64,000 bases of DNA, from NCBI GenBank assembly GCA_902729315.2, contig LR746270.1, forward strand, positions 8,220,721 through 8,284,720, in the 5' to 3' direction. The notes beneath the pieces were generated by a model that saw only the letters and a list, made by a program, of their open reading frames with translations, had not been told where the DNA came from and made no database searches. The position numbers and the translations under genes were made by a program. This DNA is from Spirodela intermedia (Eukaryota; Streptophyta; Magnoliopsida; Alismatales; Araceae). Positions 11,601 through 24,179 of this stretch are shown one piece after another. How positions within the stretch are numbered: position 1 is the first letter of the stretch; each line of letters starts with the position of its first letter.

Positions 11601-13474
11601 GTTTCGTGGCTGCGGGATTCTGAGATGTCTGGTGCATCTTATTAACTTACAAAAGGCCAACAGGGATGAGGGTTGGGACTCCATTTCAGTCCACTGATCC
11701 TGTTTAGACTTTCTCATGTCGCCCACAGGTGATGTTTCCCTATCAAGTCTACAGCCTCGATTCTTTACTCTTTGTGTTCAAAGTATGAAGTTCCTTGGTA
11801 CTTGGTTCATATCACAAGAAGTTCGATTGGTTCAAAATCGCCTTTAAAGGAGAATCATTATCGATCATTATCATAGTTAGTTCTAATCTTCACTTATACC
11901 CAGGGGATGGCTCGGTGTGAAATATAGGTTTATGTTAGTTTAAACTTTAGTTGATCGTTCATGAAATGACTAGAGAAAGACGAAGCATGTGCTACATTGT
12001 AGATTGTATGATTTTTTTTCTTTTGTGTGTGTGTGTGTGTGTGTTTCTTCATTTCAGTCATTGGGTATGCTATTTAATCCTTCTTCGGTACGTTATCAAC
12101 AGTTGAATATATCATTTTTTCGATCTATTGCTTGCAGCCTGCGATTGCTGTTGCTATCAGGGAACAACTTTATGAGGTAACTTTCTCCCTCTCTAGTCGC
12201 AGTTAGTACGACTGTAGTATGTAATGTTATTAATATTTTTCGCTTGCATCATCACATAGCAAGCAGTTGTGTTTTGACTCGTTGAATGCGGCCTAGGACT
12301 TAATGTTCATGGTTGGAGTTTGTTCGAGCATTCAATGAAATTACCTGCCATTCTCTTCTACCTTTCAGGATTTTGGCTGAAAGCAATCATTTTTTTTTCT
12401 TGCACGATGATTAATGCATGAGATAATAAAATACGAAATAATTGACTGCAAGATGCCGGGGTGGCCTTGTGAATGTCTGATGCGCCATAGAACTTATGCT
12501 CTTGAGGAGCTTTTACTTATTTAGAAATTTCCAGTTGGAAGCATGCGGCAAAGAGGAAAAATATCTATTCTCTGACAGAACATTTTAACTCGTCGCTACT
12601 GTCTCTTTGGAAAGCTTATGAGGGTTAAGATGATCTGTTCTCGTGATTATTTAACGGTGGTAATTAGCCAGCAATGCATTTGCTTCCCTATCAAGATTCT
12701 CGTCTGCAGATGGCAGCCCAAAATGTCACATCAGCGCGGGAAATCAGAGTGGCCAAGAAGGGTAGAAGAGTAGACCAGATATCTAACAGGTACATTGACT
12801 TGCTCGCGTTTCTATCTTCATGATTTCATAAATGGCCACCGTATGGCATGAGAAGCTGGGTCAACGATAAGATTCTCTCTCGCTTCCTTGCATGGTGGGT
12901 TTTGGCGGTTTGCTAAAGAAATGAATTCATATTTTCTCAGTAAAGGAGCTGGCAATGGGCTGGACTTGTCCAAGTCATTCGGCAGCAAAGCAAGCGTCAT
13001 TCGGTGAGGGCAGATCATGCGATAATTTTTCGTGCAAAATTGTCCACATCTTTTTCTTCATCCCTTCCTGTTTTTATTTATTTAAAATTGCTCTTAAAAT
13101 GTCACATCAATGTCAATCTCCCATGGAATGGGAATTCCCATCCCAGCTGGTTCGGGCATTCATTCCATATTCAGTTCATGCATTACCCTTCTGCTTCTAT
13201 GAACAGAAGCGATCAGTGATTATAATCTCTCCCCACACAATCTATCCAAGAGAAAATTCCAGATTTTGATATATGCATGAGGAATAATATGAAGCCTTTT
13301 CCGGTAAATCTCTTGAGTTCTACGAGGTTCTGGAGATGAATGCTGTGCCTGTGCCGTTCTTCTGTATGAATCAGGAAGAGGAAGGACTGGCACCTGTACG
13401 GGCCGATGGTTGACTCTCTGACGAACGAGGAAGTCGGGAATATCGAAGCAAAGGAAGATCGGAGGTCTCAGTGA
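8650..13474 (+). CDS. BSH: SNF5/INI1-type SWI/SNF subunit BSH
   Basis: Ten exons: 8650-8699, 9372-9460, 10026-10120, 10400-10471, 10588-10635, 10753-10836, 12138-12176, 12710-12789, 12941-13003 and 13375-13474. All have GT-AG borders and matching phases, giving 239 residues against about 240 for Arabidopsis BSH. The protein is essentially one SNF5 domain: ENLVPIRLDIEVDGQRF near the start, NPSDPDSEVISFAKRTI, VAQSIQTQLAEF, then DLRVNNTVIRDQFQWDLSN and SDPEEFARTFCRDLN, which form the two SNF5 repeats. The tail is KKGRR, KSFGSKASVIRKRKDW and LTNEEV. SNF5 is a core subunit of SWI/SNF chromatin remodelling complexes and acts in the nucleus as a scaffold and nucleosome contact. The start was chosen because the exon-1 sequence APIKFRM joins PTSEN across the first intron exactly as in the family. 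Nothing looks broken. Confidence 0.95.
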
Positions 13475-14041
13475 GAAAATTCCAGCTTTTTTTCCTTCTT
13501 ATTTCCTCTTGATTAAAATAAATATTCCGCTTTTTTATCTTAACGCCAGAAAAAAACATTTAATCAAACCGGAGCCAATGGATTTTTCATGGCCGTTAAT
13601 AACCATGTGCAGCCTGAAGAAGAGGGCAGAGTGATGGCGGCGCCCGCTCCAACCTGGTTTTGGTCAACTCAGCCGATGTCTCATCGGAGGTCAGCGCCGT
13701 ATTATGGCTGACTAAATAATTATCACTGGGTCTATGGCTCTGCTGCGGGCTAATTACTAATCACTGACTCCAGAGGTTTTCCTCTGTAATCACCGGATGG
13801 GGGTCCTGTCCCTAGCTCAAGGAATTTATCATCCTTTGATATCTTAGGCAAAGTCAACTCCCCCGCAAAGAAATGAGCACATTTTATAAACTTTCTGAGG
13901 CTGCCCTTGAATGGGATTTATGTACGCCACCTGAATTCATCAGTCTTTCACGTCTTCAAGAAAATTCGGTGGAGCCAACAAATACTAACAGATTTTCCAC
14001 CTTGCGTCTCGGGGGAAGAATATATACATTAATATATATGT

Positions 14042-14089
<48 letters not shown>

Positions 14090-14748
14090 TCTATCTCTCT
14101 CTATCTGTCTCTAGGCATTCCCTTCCTTTCGTACGCAGAGCCCCCCAGCTGTCTGTCGTCGGAAAGTGGCCCAAGACGAAAGTTTGCAGATATGTATGTA
14201 TATATATATATATATATATATCTATATATGCATATCAGTGCCTATAGTTTTGAAAAAATATTATCATTTGGTTCTTCAGTGAAGGAGCGAGCAAGAAGAC
14301 CGAATTCCCTACGATGGGGCGACTGCTCTACGTTAGCTGCACACGACCGATTACATTCACATAGATACAACATTTCACAGACAGAAGGGAGAAGAGAACG
14401 AGAGAGAGAGAGAGAGATGGAGAGAAAGCGAGAGCTGAAGAGACCGAGAGCAAGAGATAACCAGATAACCAGAGCAGAAGAAGACCGAGAGCAAGAGAGA
14501 GCGAAAAGAGCGATAGTGAGAGATAACCAGAGCAAGAGAGAGAGATGGAGAGAAAGCGAGAAGAAAAGAGAGAGAGTGAGCAAGAGTTAGAGAGAGCGAG
14601 AGCGAGAGAGAGAGAGAGAGAGAGAGAGCAAAAGAGACCGAGAGTGAGAGAAAGCGAGAGCAAGAGAGAGAGAGTGAGCGAGAGAAGGAGAGCAAAAGAG
14701 ACCGAGAGTGATAGAAAGCGAGAGCGAGAGAGAGAGATGAAGGACTGC
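13475..14748. other. Intergenic, microsatellite rich
   Basis: This covers the BSH 3' flank and then simple repeats: an interrupted (CT)n at about 14045-14113, an (AT)n at about 14200-14226, and a long polypurine block described separately. Open frames here (13873-14247, 14192-14590 and their antisense partners) are repeat-derived Ser/Leu or Arg/Glu strings with no family similarity. Confidence 0.6.
14379..14743. repeat. 365-base imperfect polypurine (GA-rich) block
   Basis: The + strand is almost all purine over about 365 bases. It is not a clean (GA)n tract: recurring modules include AGACCGAGAG, GATGGAGAGAAAGCGAGA (near 14416 and 14543) and GAGATAACCAGA (near 14453 and 14519). This looks like a degenerate minisatellite grown from a GA microsatellite. 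It lies just past the 3' end of the small minus-strand gene. Confidence 0.85.
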
Positions 14749-14961
14749 TCAAGAGAGCTGAGCCTTCATCCGGGCGATGTAGGCGGCGGCCTTAATGTCG
14801 ATGTCGGGCTCCCCGACCCACCACCCGCAGTCCTCGTCGCTTGCCCACACCCTCGCTTTCCGCCTGGGCTCGTCTTCATCCTTCTCCTCCATCCCACGGG
14901 AGCACCCGATGAAGCTCAAAATAGCAGACAGTATGCCCTCCGTAGAACCCCTCTTCCCCAT
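14749..14961 (-). CDS. Small 70-residue plant protein, unknown function
   Basis: A single-exon frame on the minus strand, with ATG at 14961 and stop at 14749-14751. Reasons to treat it as real: GC-rich codon use like the neighbouring genes, a clean ATG, a GA tract (14968-14997 on the + strand) in the position of a leader as in other genes here, and protein-like ends. The N-terminus (MGKRGSTEGILSAILSFIG) is hydrophobic after a basic start. The middle is acidic and basic. The C-terminus (DIDIKAAAYIARMKAQLS) resembles the C-terminal pattern Asp-x-Asp-x-Lys-Ala-x-x-(Phe/Tyr)-Ile-x-(Arg/Lys)-(Phe/Met) of small plant proteins of the DUF761 type. That similarity is from memory and weak. No signal peptide or catalytic motif is evident. 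Confidence 0.55.
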   Translation of the reverse strand: MGKRGSTEGILSAILSFIGCSRGMEEKDEDEPRRKARVWASDEDCGWWVGEPDIDIKAAAYIARMKAQLS

Positions 14962-14965
14962 TTCC

Positions 14966-14996
<31 letters not shown>

Positions 14997-16309
14997 AGGA
15001 GAGGCGGGCTCTGAGGGTCAGTGCACTGAGGAGCTGCGAGTTCGGGAGCTGAATTTATTGTGGGGATCTCTGCATGATCACGACCAGATGGGCGGTCCAG
15101 CTCTGCCCAGCCGACCTTCCTCTGGTTATTAAACTCCACCTGCAGGAGCCTTCTTTTCTTGGTCTCCCTCCTCCGCCTGCCAAACATCACCAGCACCTCC
15201 CCTTTTCCTCGAAAGGCTACCTCTCTCTCTCTCTCTCTAGCATCGCTTTAGAAATGCAGTAATCATAGCGAAGCTCGTGTTTTGATATATGTGGGTCGTG
15301 CTGCTTAAGCCTGATTATTCCAGTTTGGTAAGATGATTTCCAAAGTATAGTGACCAATCTCAGTCATAAAAAAGTCGACTTTCTGAAGGCTCCCACATCG
15401 TAAGAAGCCAAGATCGACCCAGAAACTCCAAACAAAACTGGGGCTCCAGTTTCTCCGACGAATAATAGACGAGAGCGAGCGAGCTAGCGAGCGAGAGAGA
15501 GAGAGAGAGAAACCTCCAGTCGGAATCCCGGCTCTATATGGATGGACATGGTCTCCACGTGGTGAACGTGAGGTCTTTCTTCCCGGTTTCTCACTCTAGT
15601 GGATTGGTCAAAGGCGAAAGAGAGAGAGACCTTGGAGCACTCAGATTCCCTGAGCCAAACGCGTCGAAGCCTAGTTCGGCGAGCTCTCCCATCCTGCTCG
15701 CTCTTCTCTGGTCTTTCCTCTCTCTCTCTCTCTCCTCCTTCCGAGAAGCGGCCTGCGTGTGGGTGGGTTGGTGGAGTGGGGGGGGTCCCCGGAGATGGCT
15801 CCGACAGCTGGTATTTGACGGCGTTCATGGAGGAGCCGCCGCGGGGAAACCACCGGTCGGAATCCCAACTGCCGGCGGGGCCTGGGAGTCCCCCCTCGGG
15901 GTTCTATTCTTCCAGATTATCCCCCTGAACCTTCCTTAGCCGCGAAGAAAGTGACAGCGTGCTAGAGAGAGAGAGCACCTAAATTCCGTCGACGTGAAGC
16001 AGCCAGAGATCTGGTCAAAGGTGTCTCTCTTCATCATTTCTTTTTGAAGCCCCCCCATATCATCATCTCTACCCAATCTGATGTAGAGAGAGAAGGGGAC
16101 AAACAGACAGCTCGGTGTAATGCAGCTCATCTGGGCCATCGACATGCATGCAGATAATCTGAAGCTAGGAAAGCGTTGGACCACTCGGGCATGCAAGAGT
16201 AGAGAGAGAGAGAGAGAGAGAGATCACCTAAATCCCATCGACGTGAATCCGCATAGATCTCGTCAAAGGTGTCTCTCTTCTCCCTCCCCTATCATTATCT
16301 CCACCCTCT

Positions 16310-16360
<51 letters not shown>

Positions 16361-16660
16361 GTCCAGACCCAAGTACCGATCTGAGGTAAAGAGACATCTC
16401 GGCGCGTGGTCGACCCAGTGGCGGTGTAGATGGGGCTCCTCTGGCCCTAGGTTTGACCGCTCACAATCTAACTGGACGTGATCGATCCGGTGCATGTAAA
16501 TAATCTCAGCCTGGGCAAAGATTGCACCACTCCGAAACAGAGGGTAGAGATAGATAGACAGATAGAACGATAGAGAGAGAGAGAAAGAGAGAGAAGCGGG
16601 AGCAACAAAGTCAAAAGTTCATAAGGATGGATGGAGAGAGAGAGAGAGAGAGAGAGGGAG

Positions 16661-16697
<37 letters not shown>

Positions 16698-16921
16698 AGG
16701 CCATGGGAGATCCCTTCCACCTTATTCACCGCCGCTCAAAAGCCGGCAAACCTCAAAAGCCGCCGGCCATCAATCAACAGAGGCTCCGACGAAAGACGAC
16801 GGCGAAAAAAAGAAAAAGGAAACAGAAGGGCGAAAACATTCATATTATTCCAACCTCCGCCAGTCCCTGCCGTCAGGCGGCGGAGAAGCCACCTTCTCGG
16901 CGGCGGCGGCGGCGGCGGCGG
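14962..16921. other. Intergenic between the small gene and PDH E1-beta 3' end
   Basis: The upstream flank of the small minus-strand gene lies at 14962-15500 and contains (CT)n at 14968-14997 and 15221-15238. A block between 15950 and 16560 contains diverged direct repeats about 249 bases apart. Further tracts are (CT)n at about 16310-16359, (GA)n at about 16570-16594 and (GA)n at about 16630-16694. The last 200 bases are probably the E1-beta 3' untranslated region, with a GGC trinucleotide run next to its stop. No other gene is supported. Confidence 0.5.
15952..16320. repeat. Diverged direct repeat, about 249-base period
   Basis: The block (GA)n, then CACCTAAATTCC/CACCTAAATCCC, CGACGTGAA, AGATCT and GTCAAAGGTGTCTCTCTTC occurs at 15962-16034 and again at 16212-16282. 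A third, weaker echo of the sequence between them (GATAATCTGAAGC ... GGACCACTC at 16151-16188) is seen near 16498-16535. This points to repeated unequal duplication anchored on GA tracts. Confidence 0.75.
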
Positions 16922-19749
16922 CTAGGCGGCGGCGGCGACGGGGACGGATCGGAAGCACGCCCTCTTCACGGCGTTGACGATGTTATCAACCTGAAAGATG
17001 ACGGAGAGAAGATGAAGATGAGAGAGAAACCCGGAAAATGGAGAGAGCTCGGTGAGAATCAGGGCTCCGGTTGGCACCTGCGGAACCGCCAGTCTCTCCA
17101 AGTTCGCCGCGTACGGCATCGGCACGTCGGCCCCGGCGATCCTCTCCACCGGCGCGTCCAGGTACTCGAAGCTCTCCTCCACCACCGACGCGCTGGAACC
17201 AGAACTTGACCTCTTGAATCTCGAAGAAGAAGAAGAAGAAAGGAGAAGAAATCCCAGAAGAAGAAGGAGAAGAAACCCCAGCAGGAGGAGAAGGGGATGA
17301 GCGGACCATATCTCTGCACCGATGCCGTGCTGGGGGAAGCCCTCCTCGACGGTGACCAGCCGGGTGGTCTTCCTGACGGAGGCGTTGATGGCGGCCCTGT
17401 CCAGCGGCCTGAGCGAGCGGAGATTTATGACCTAATCGGAAGAGAGGAAAGCTGATGAGGGAAGGAAAAAGGGTGGCGAATCCGCAGGTAGAAGCCAGCA
17501 CAAGGTTTTACAGTCGAGACAGTCAGTAGCTCACCTCCGCGCTGATCCCTTCCTTGGAGAGCACCTCGGCGGCCTGGGCAGGGATCAGAGAAACAGTGAG
17601 CACCCACAAGTCAGAAACGACGCGGCCGAAGAGGGGAAATGCAGGAGGAAGATGATGCTCGTTCTAACAGTCTCAGTCATCGCTAGTAAAAATCTGGCTG
17701 ACCCAGGAGCAGGAATGAGAAGCAACCAAGAGACTAGCTTTGCATTTCCTAAGAAAAGGGGAAAGGAAAGATGCTCGGCCGAGTCCAGAAGCCTGGACAG
17801 AGTTTATGATTTCTCCAAGATCGGAGGAGTCACAGATCCACATTTAACATTTTTTTTAGAAAAAATAAGTAATTCCCTCACGAAAGAATTTCTGCACACC
17901 TGGAGAGCGTAGCCGACCATCTTGGAGAAAGCAGTGATCGTGACGTCCTTCCCTTCTCGCTCAATCTACAATGGGAGGGCTAGGAGTGAGCCATCTGAAG
18001 GAGAGCGCCATTGATAGCACCTCACGCCTATTCTTATGGAATGGAGCACATACCTTTGCCTTGCCGATGGGCAGGCAGAAGCTCGAGTCCAGAACTTCGT
18101 CTGAAATGGGAAAAGACTGCCCGTATCTGAAAAGGCGATAGCAGAGTAGAGCTAGATCAGTTCTGAAATCATGAAACCTTCATGGGTGGGTGGGTCGACA
18201 GCAAGTATCTCATGGCCTGAGATTCTGGAGAGACTTACAGGATCTCGTTTTCGAGGAAGACGACAGGATCAGGATCCCTGATGGCGGCTTTCAGAAGGCC
18301 TCGGGCATCTTCTGATGAATATGGGCTCAGAACCTTTAATCCAGGAACGTGCGCATACCAAGCCCCATAACACTGCAGATCGCAGAGTGAAATAATGCTG
18401 GCCTCAGACATCACTTGTTTAGCAAAAGAAATAGAGGGCATATCTCTCGGGTAATTAATTGTGCTTGACAGGAAGATGCTGCACATTCATGATAAGGATC
18501 ATACTGTGCGGAGAGGTTAATAACCCCATTTTCATGAGGTTTATTTACACTCTGCATGTATTAGATCAGTTAATCCAAGGACAGGAACTAGTAAGAGAAC
18601 CGACAGTGGTAGGCCCTATATGTAAAGTTTGAACCGTACATCGACTGCATCAGTAGATTGCAGCTCTGGAAAAGTTGTAAATACAGAATTTAAAAAATGT
18701 AAAAAAAGAATAAAAATGCAGCCAATAGGAGCCCACCGGCGCATCAGACGAAGTTTCAGAGGATATGATTAATTCCGAAACAAGAACACGACGGTTTTAT
18801 ATGCAGTTAAAGAAGCTTCACTACACGACGAGAATTTCAGCTCCTTTCCTACTGGAGTAAACGCGCAAGTTCAAAATGCAAGGAAAATTTCACCACACCT
18901 GAGAATGCTGAGAGCTGACTCCTGCGGCGGCACCATTTGGTCCCCTGAAAACTATGGGAACAGAGATGTTACCGGCTGACATGTAATTCATCTTCGCAGC
19001 AGAGTTAATGATATGATCGATTGCCTGCAAAGCAGTGACAAGTCAGGTACGTTATTCACATCGATAAAATTTGACAAGTGAAAGCTACACGAACACTCAA
19101 AATGAATGAGGTTTTGGTGCCACAAAAGTACAAACCAAACACAAAACAGTCCCGAGCCTCAACATATGACAAGACAGTATCTTTGAAACAGGAGATTGAC
19201 GATGGGACACAGTGCTATGGAAGCATCAAAATTATCAGTCAAGTTCTTCAGATTTAGTTGTGCTAGAATTCATGCCGTATAATGGATTTTAAACTGACAA
19301 AAGGTAACAAACTGGGGAGTGAGCATGCAGGCTGATTTTCCTGGCCCTTTACCCGTTTTAACATGAGAGGAGGAACGCCTACGTCTGATAAACTTTGGAG
19401 AATCAAGAGAGCCTTCAGGACGAAGGAACTGATCAACAATAGTGACAATAGTTAAATCGACTTTGACCTTGGAAGAAAACCCAGGATGGTCGGGAAAGAC
19501 AAAAGAGTGGCGTGGAAGAAATTTGGACCTGAAAGAAAAGCTCAAGCTATGTTCCAAAGAATCTTTGGCACGAGAAGGAGGCACACGATGTTGGCATCAA
19601 AGACAACGCGGTTGGGGATCTAGAGTGGGGTGCATAATGCAAAATGGCATGGGAGACCTAATGAGAATGCTTGGAACTCATTGGGGGTAGGAAACCAAAT
19701 GCCAAAAAATAAATCCTGCAGCATTTGGGATAGGTGTGGAAGGCAACTC

Positions 19750-19800
<51 letters not shown>

Positions 19801-22800
19801 GAGGAGTTTGGGGATAGGGGGTGGGGGGCGAATAACCAGCACATAAAGGCCTGCTGGGAGATTCTCATCACGAGCTGCAAGATACTATGAACGGCATTTC
19901 ACCTTATTAGCTTTCATTAAAAGGTCTAAAAACAATTCTCTTCTTTGGAGTTTAGTTTCCTACATTTGAGGAAGGAATGGAGCAGATTATAGAAGCAGTT
20001 GGCTTCTATCAACGGTCCCAAAGCTCGCAGTGGATTGGATCATATTGTAGCATCATTTAACAGCATGATCAGTCCAAGAAAGGTATATGTCATTTGGCAG
20101 CTCATTTGGATCGAGGCAACTGTAAGATGTTCACACTCGAGATACAAGTTATGTGACGCAAAATTTCACAAAGCCACACGTTTCTAATTTCAGCAAGTGG
20201 AAGAGGCACTTCTAATGGGAGGAAGCTAATTCCTCAAGAGAGAATGGCCTCTGACAGTAGGCCAGGCATATTACAAACGTGAAAGGGAAATGAGGAAAAC
20301 CCACCCAACTATGATTTTCATGTATTTCAATCGGGCTTATAAGAAGGAAGCATTGATCTTCTGAATGTCATTCGGGTGATGTTCATTTGCAAGGGATAAG
20401 CATCACTTTTTATCCCTTAACAAAGAATATTCGCACACAGACATCGATAAACTAGAGCATCAAGGTGCTTGGACCACGAATCGAAGTGAGAGTGAACAAG
20501 CAAGTTGAATGGGATCAAAGTATCCTCATTTGGGAGACCCCAAATCAGGATAATTTATTCATTGCAAACGACTATCACCCAGAGAAAATAAAGGAGAGTG
20601 CCTCCTATTCCAAGGCATTATTTAATTAAATACTGGTGCATTGGATTGAGAAGTTGAGTGCCAAAAACCTGACAGAAACTAAACCAGAAGGGGGGCGCCT
20701 ACGGGATAATCATACAGATGTCGCATGTCCAGACAAGAGAGCAGAATCTTTTTGCCGATATTGAGCCATACCCATGACACAGCGAGCTAGAAAAGAAGCG
20801 GGCCCCTTATAAATCCTATCCTGGGTTAGATTTTTTCTTCTCTAAAAATATGAGAGTAAATGGTCTTGCTTGGTCTACTGTCCCTGGATTCTGCCTAATT
20901 GGATCATCTCCAACTAAAATCTCCCCAATATCACTTTATTCCTAGTGACTTCTACTCTGGCTTGAGAAAACCTATGCAAACCATCCATCATTCTCAGAAT
21001 CCAAAAGCATATGCTATGCTTTGGATACCATCCAGCACCGGACTTGATACACAGTTGCATAGAAACTGTAGCTACCACTGGTTTCTGCAAAGTTATAAAA
21101 CATACCCACAAGAAGAAAGCAATATCTAATCTCCATTGAGGTTTATCATTCCACAGGATAAGACCCACTCTCACAGTTTTTTGACTCTCCATGGGTATTC
21201 TTTCCTCCACTCCTCCCTCAGCAATCTTTACAATAAATTATTTTTCTCCTTATAGTTGGGCCGTGAAAGTGAATGCCACTCTGATAAAAATAGCCTTTCT
21301 TTTCACCAGGAAAATAATCCCAAGGGATCTCTACTGTCAGCTGCAGAAGCTTGCACCTCGACTTACATCTTATCCCCTCGTTTTCCTTTATACTCTGATT
21401 ATTTTCCCCTCTGTTCAGCACTATAATATTTGTTATACTTCACTTTCCCATCAGTTGGGGTTGAAATTGCGTTCTCAACCCCCTTGGCACTGTTTTCACA
21501 ACACCATTTTGTTTCCACGCCAAATTCCACCAAAAGAAATTCTTTCAACAGAATCCCTGCATAATTTTGCCTGATAACCATGACCCAAGCATCTAGTACA
21601 TAAACCTATGCAGCAAGCCATCAGGCCATACTTCGCTCATGTCCATGCCAAGACACAATCTTCTTCTTCACACTCTCCAACAGTTCACCAAGACATATTC
21701 TAAGCCTAGGATAGGAATGGGAGTCGGGAAATAGGTGGAAGACAAGAAACTGGGTTTAAGGTTGGAGATAGTAGGTTGAGAACAGAAGATTATGGAGTGT
21801 TGGGGAATCACAGGTTGGAAGTCAGGCACTGATGTTCCGAAGACAGAATTTTGAAACCGGCAGCTGCAGCCAGGCCCAGGGCAAAGAAGAAAGAAGGAGA
21901 TGCAGTAAATCTCTGTAATATTCCATTCTCTCTCATATTCTTCAGTTCACTGACCCCCCACCAGCCACAAGACTTCCTCATTCAGAATGATCTGCCATCC
22001 TTTGGACTCTTCAAACATTGCACGCTCATTTTGTCTCGCACAGAACCTTCCCCATTGGCTAGCCAATTGATAAAATCTCAAATCATACAAGTTCTCTACA
22101 AGAATTCTTGAACGTTTACTCATTGCCTGCAAAAGACCAGGGGATATCCAATAAACTGATATGGAAACAGGTCAAAAGAACCATCCTAAAAAAAATTACC
22201 ATGAGTACCAGGAAGAGAGAGAGACCTGAACAAAAGCAGATCAGGACCTCACGAAAGAAGCCAAGAGACTCGACTAGTTCATTTATCCCATTGTTCCTCC
22301 CAGTACTAATGTCGATTAGACAGGAAACAACTAAAGAAATAATAACAAGCTACACAATACTTTCTTCACTCTAAAGTCAACTCCTGTGAGTATTCTCATA
22401 TCTTCCAAGTAACAGAGGTGAGAAACATTTTTAGAATTTCTAATTCCATTCTCCACAAAGTCACCTTCCAGAGAATGTCACAGAAGAAAAAAAAAATCAG
22501 TCAGTCATTTCTCACTTTTAAGTCTAGAAAGGGTTACAAAATTGAAGCTAATGAAGTCTAGAAGATGGGTTTTCTAACCTTAAATGCATCATTGGCCAAC
22601 TAATTATGGGAGACATTTGGCACTTTACATATGAACTTATTCATCCTAAACCGACAAAAGAATCTTGAGCCAAGAATCAGAATGAAAATTTCAGATCTGC
22701 CCAACAAGTGGTCCCTCAGTTTTTTCTTCTAAACTCAGTGGGATCAATGAAAATAGGAGATTAACACAATATCAGACCAAAAAAAACATCAATTGTCAAA

Positions 22801-24179
22801 ACTCATGTATGGAGGAAAATTCATAAAAAAGAAGGCGGGCGCAGTACAAACCTGCATGGAGAAATTGAAAGTCATGAATTCAACTACAGGTCGAAGACCA
22901 TAATAAGCAGCTCCAACACCAATTCCAGTAAATCCAGCCTGTGGAAACAAGAGGAAACAGAAAATTCAGATTGTAGTTTTTAACATCAGAAGAGAACTAA
23001 AGGTGGTCGAATGCAATGTGATGTGTGATATAGAGCAAGCTTTATGCTTTCAATTACAGGGCAGCTAGATTGAAAGAAGGATCTACAGATACCAGATTGT
23101 ACTGAAAGGAAAATCATAGCATGGAAAATTCAAAATAATATTTTTGACTTAAAAAGCAAGATCTGTCATAACCTCTGTGATGGGAGTATCAAGAACCCTT
23201 TCAGGACCATACTTTTCCAGAAGACCCTTGGTTATCTACATAAATTGGAGGTAGAGAAAATTATCAAATGAGAATATAAAAAGAGTGGCAAAGATAAAGA
23301 AAGTATCAATGACAAGAAAGTCAATAATGCCAATATGATAGTGATGATCAAACCTTATAAGCACCCTGGTACTCTCCAACCTGTTACATGGACAGCATGA
23401 ATTAGATAATTCTTAGTAAAAGAAAACTACCCAGGAAATTTATTGTATGGAAGGCTACCTCTTCGCCCATCAGGAAGACCTTTGGATCAGCAGACATCTC
23501 CTCATCCAATGCAGAGTTCAATGCTTCTCGAACCGTCATCTGTAAGAGAGAACAGTTACTCATAACCGAGTGCAAAATAGTATTATAAATGAACCCAAAA
23601 AAAATGCATTGAATATGCCGTTTCACAATAACAACTCAGAAATAATATGCTGAGAAGAAATCATAATAACATTAACCTCCAACCAATGAAATACGAAGAT
23701 TCATTTGCAAAAGAATAATGATTCGGAAACAGTATGTACGGCGTCAAGAAACACCCGTCTCAATGCAACCTAGCATACACATGACACAGCTGTTTAACAA
23801 CTTCGGAAGGGACACTACTGATGGATGTACACAGGTTCTGTGTCTACAAAAGTTGAAGAAGCCTCGAACACAATGCAGAGCAATAGGTTACAAAGTATTA
23901 AAAGTTTCCAGCTACAGAAATTTAAGGTATAGAGTAGAAAAAAGAAAATCAAGTAAACTCACTTCCTTCCCAAGTGTTGAATAACCTCTCTCCAGGATTG
24001 CGAGCCCTGGCAGAATTCTCTGCAACGATTGCTGCAACATCTGGTAGCAACAGAAGAAATCAGTTCAGAAAAGTAATATCATGCAGATGAATAAACAATA
24101 AAAAGATCGCCGAGGACATGTCCCTTACAGAGGTAGGAATGCTCCCAGATATGGACACCCGCCTCATGAGTCCCAACAT
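16922..24179 (-). CDS. PDHB: Mitochondrial pyruvate dehydrogenase E1 beta subunit
   Basis: Fourteen exons on the minus strand: 24179-24129, 24040-23963, 23539-23459, 23380-23354, 23235-23173, 22938-22852, 19024-18899, 18372-18239, 18126-18054, 17965-17900, 17573-17535, 17431-17307, 17192-17078 and 16990-16922. All phases close and give 377 residues, the usual length. Exons 1-2 encode a basic, Ser/Leu-rich mitochondrial presequence. The mature part begins near [17 protein letters not shown], with [80 protein letters not shown] and [17 protein letters not shown]. With E1 alpha it forms the thiamine-diphosphate enzyme that decarboxylates pyruvate for acetyl-CoA in the matrix. Intron 6 is 3.8 kb, far larger than the others. 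One donor (GTCCGC at 17306) is weak. The gene is intact. Confidence 0.96.
19025..22851 (-). other. Intron 6 of PDH E1-beta (3.8 kb)
   Basis: AT-rich intron sequence between exons 7 and 6. It holds a (GA)n tract at about 19752-19799. I see no conserved exon, RNA gene or intact mobile element. Its open frames (for example 20914-21210, 21191-21574 and 21851-22111) have no recognisable similarity. An old, unrecognisable insertion could explain the size, but no terminal repeats were visible to me. Confidence 0.6.
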
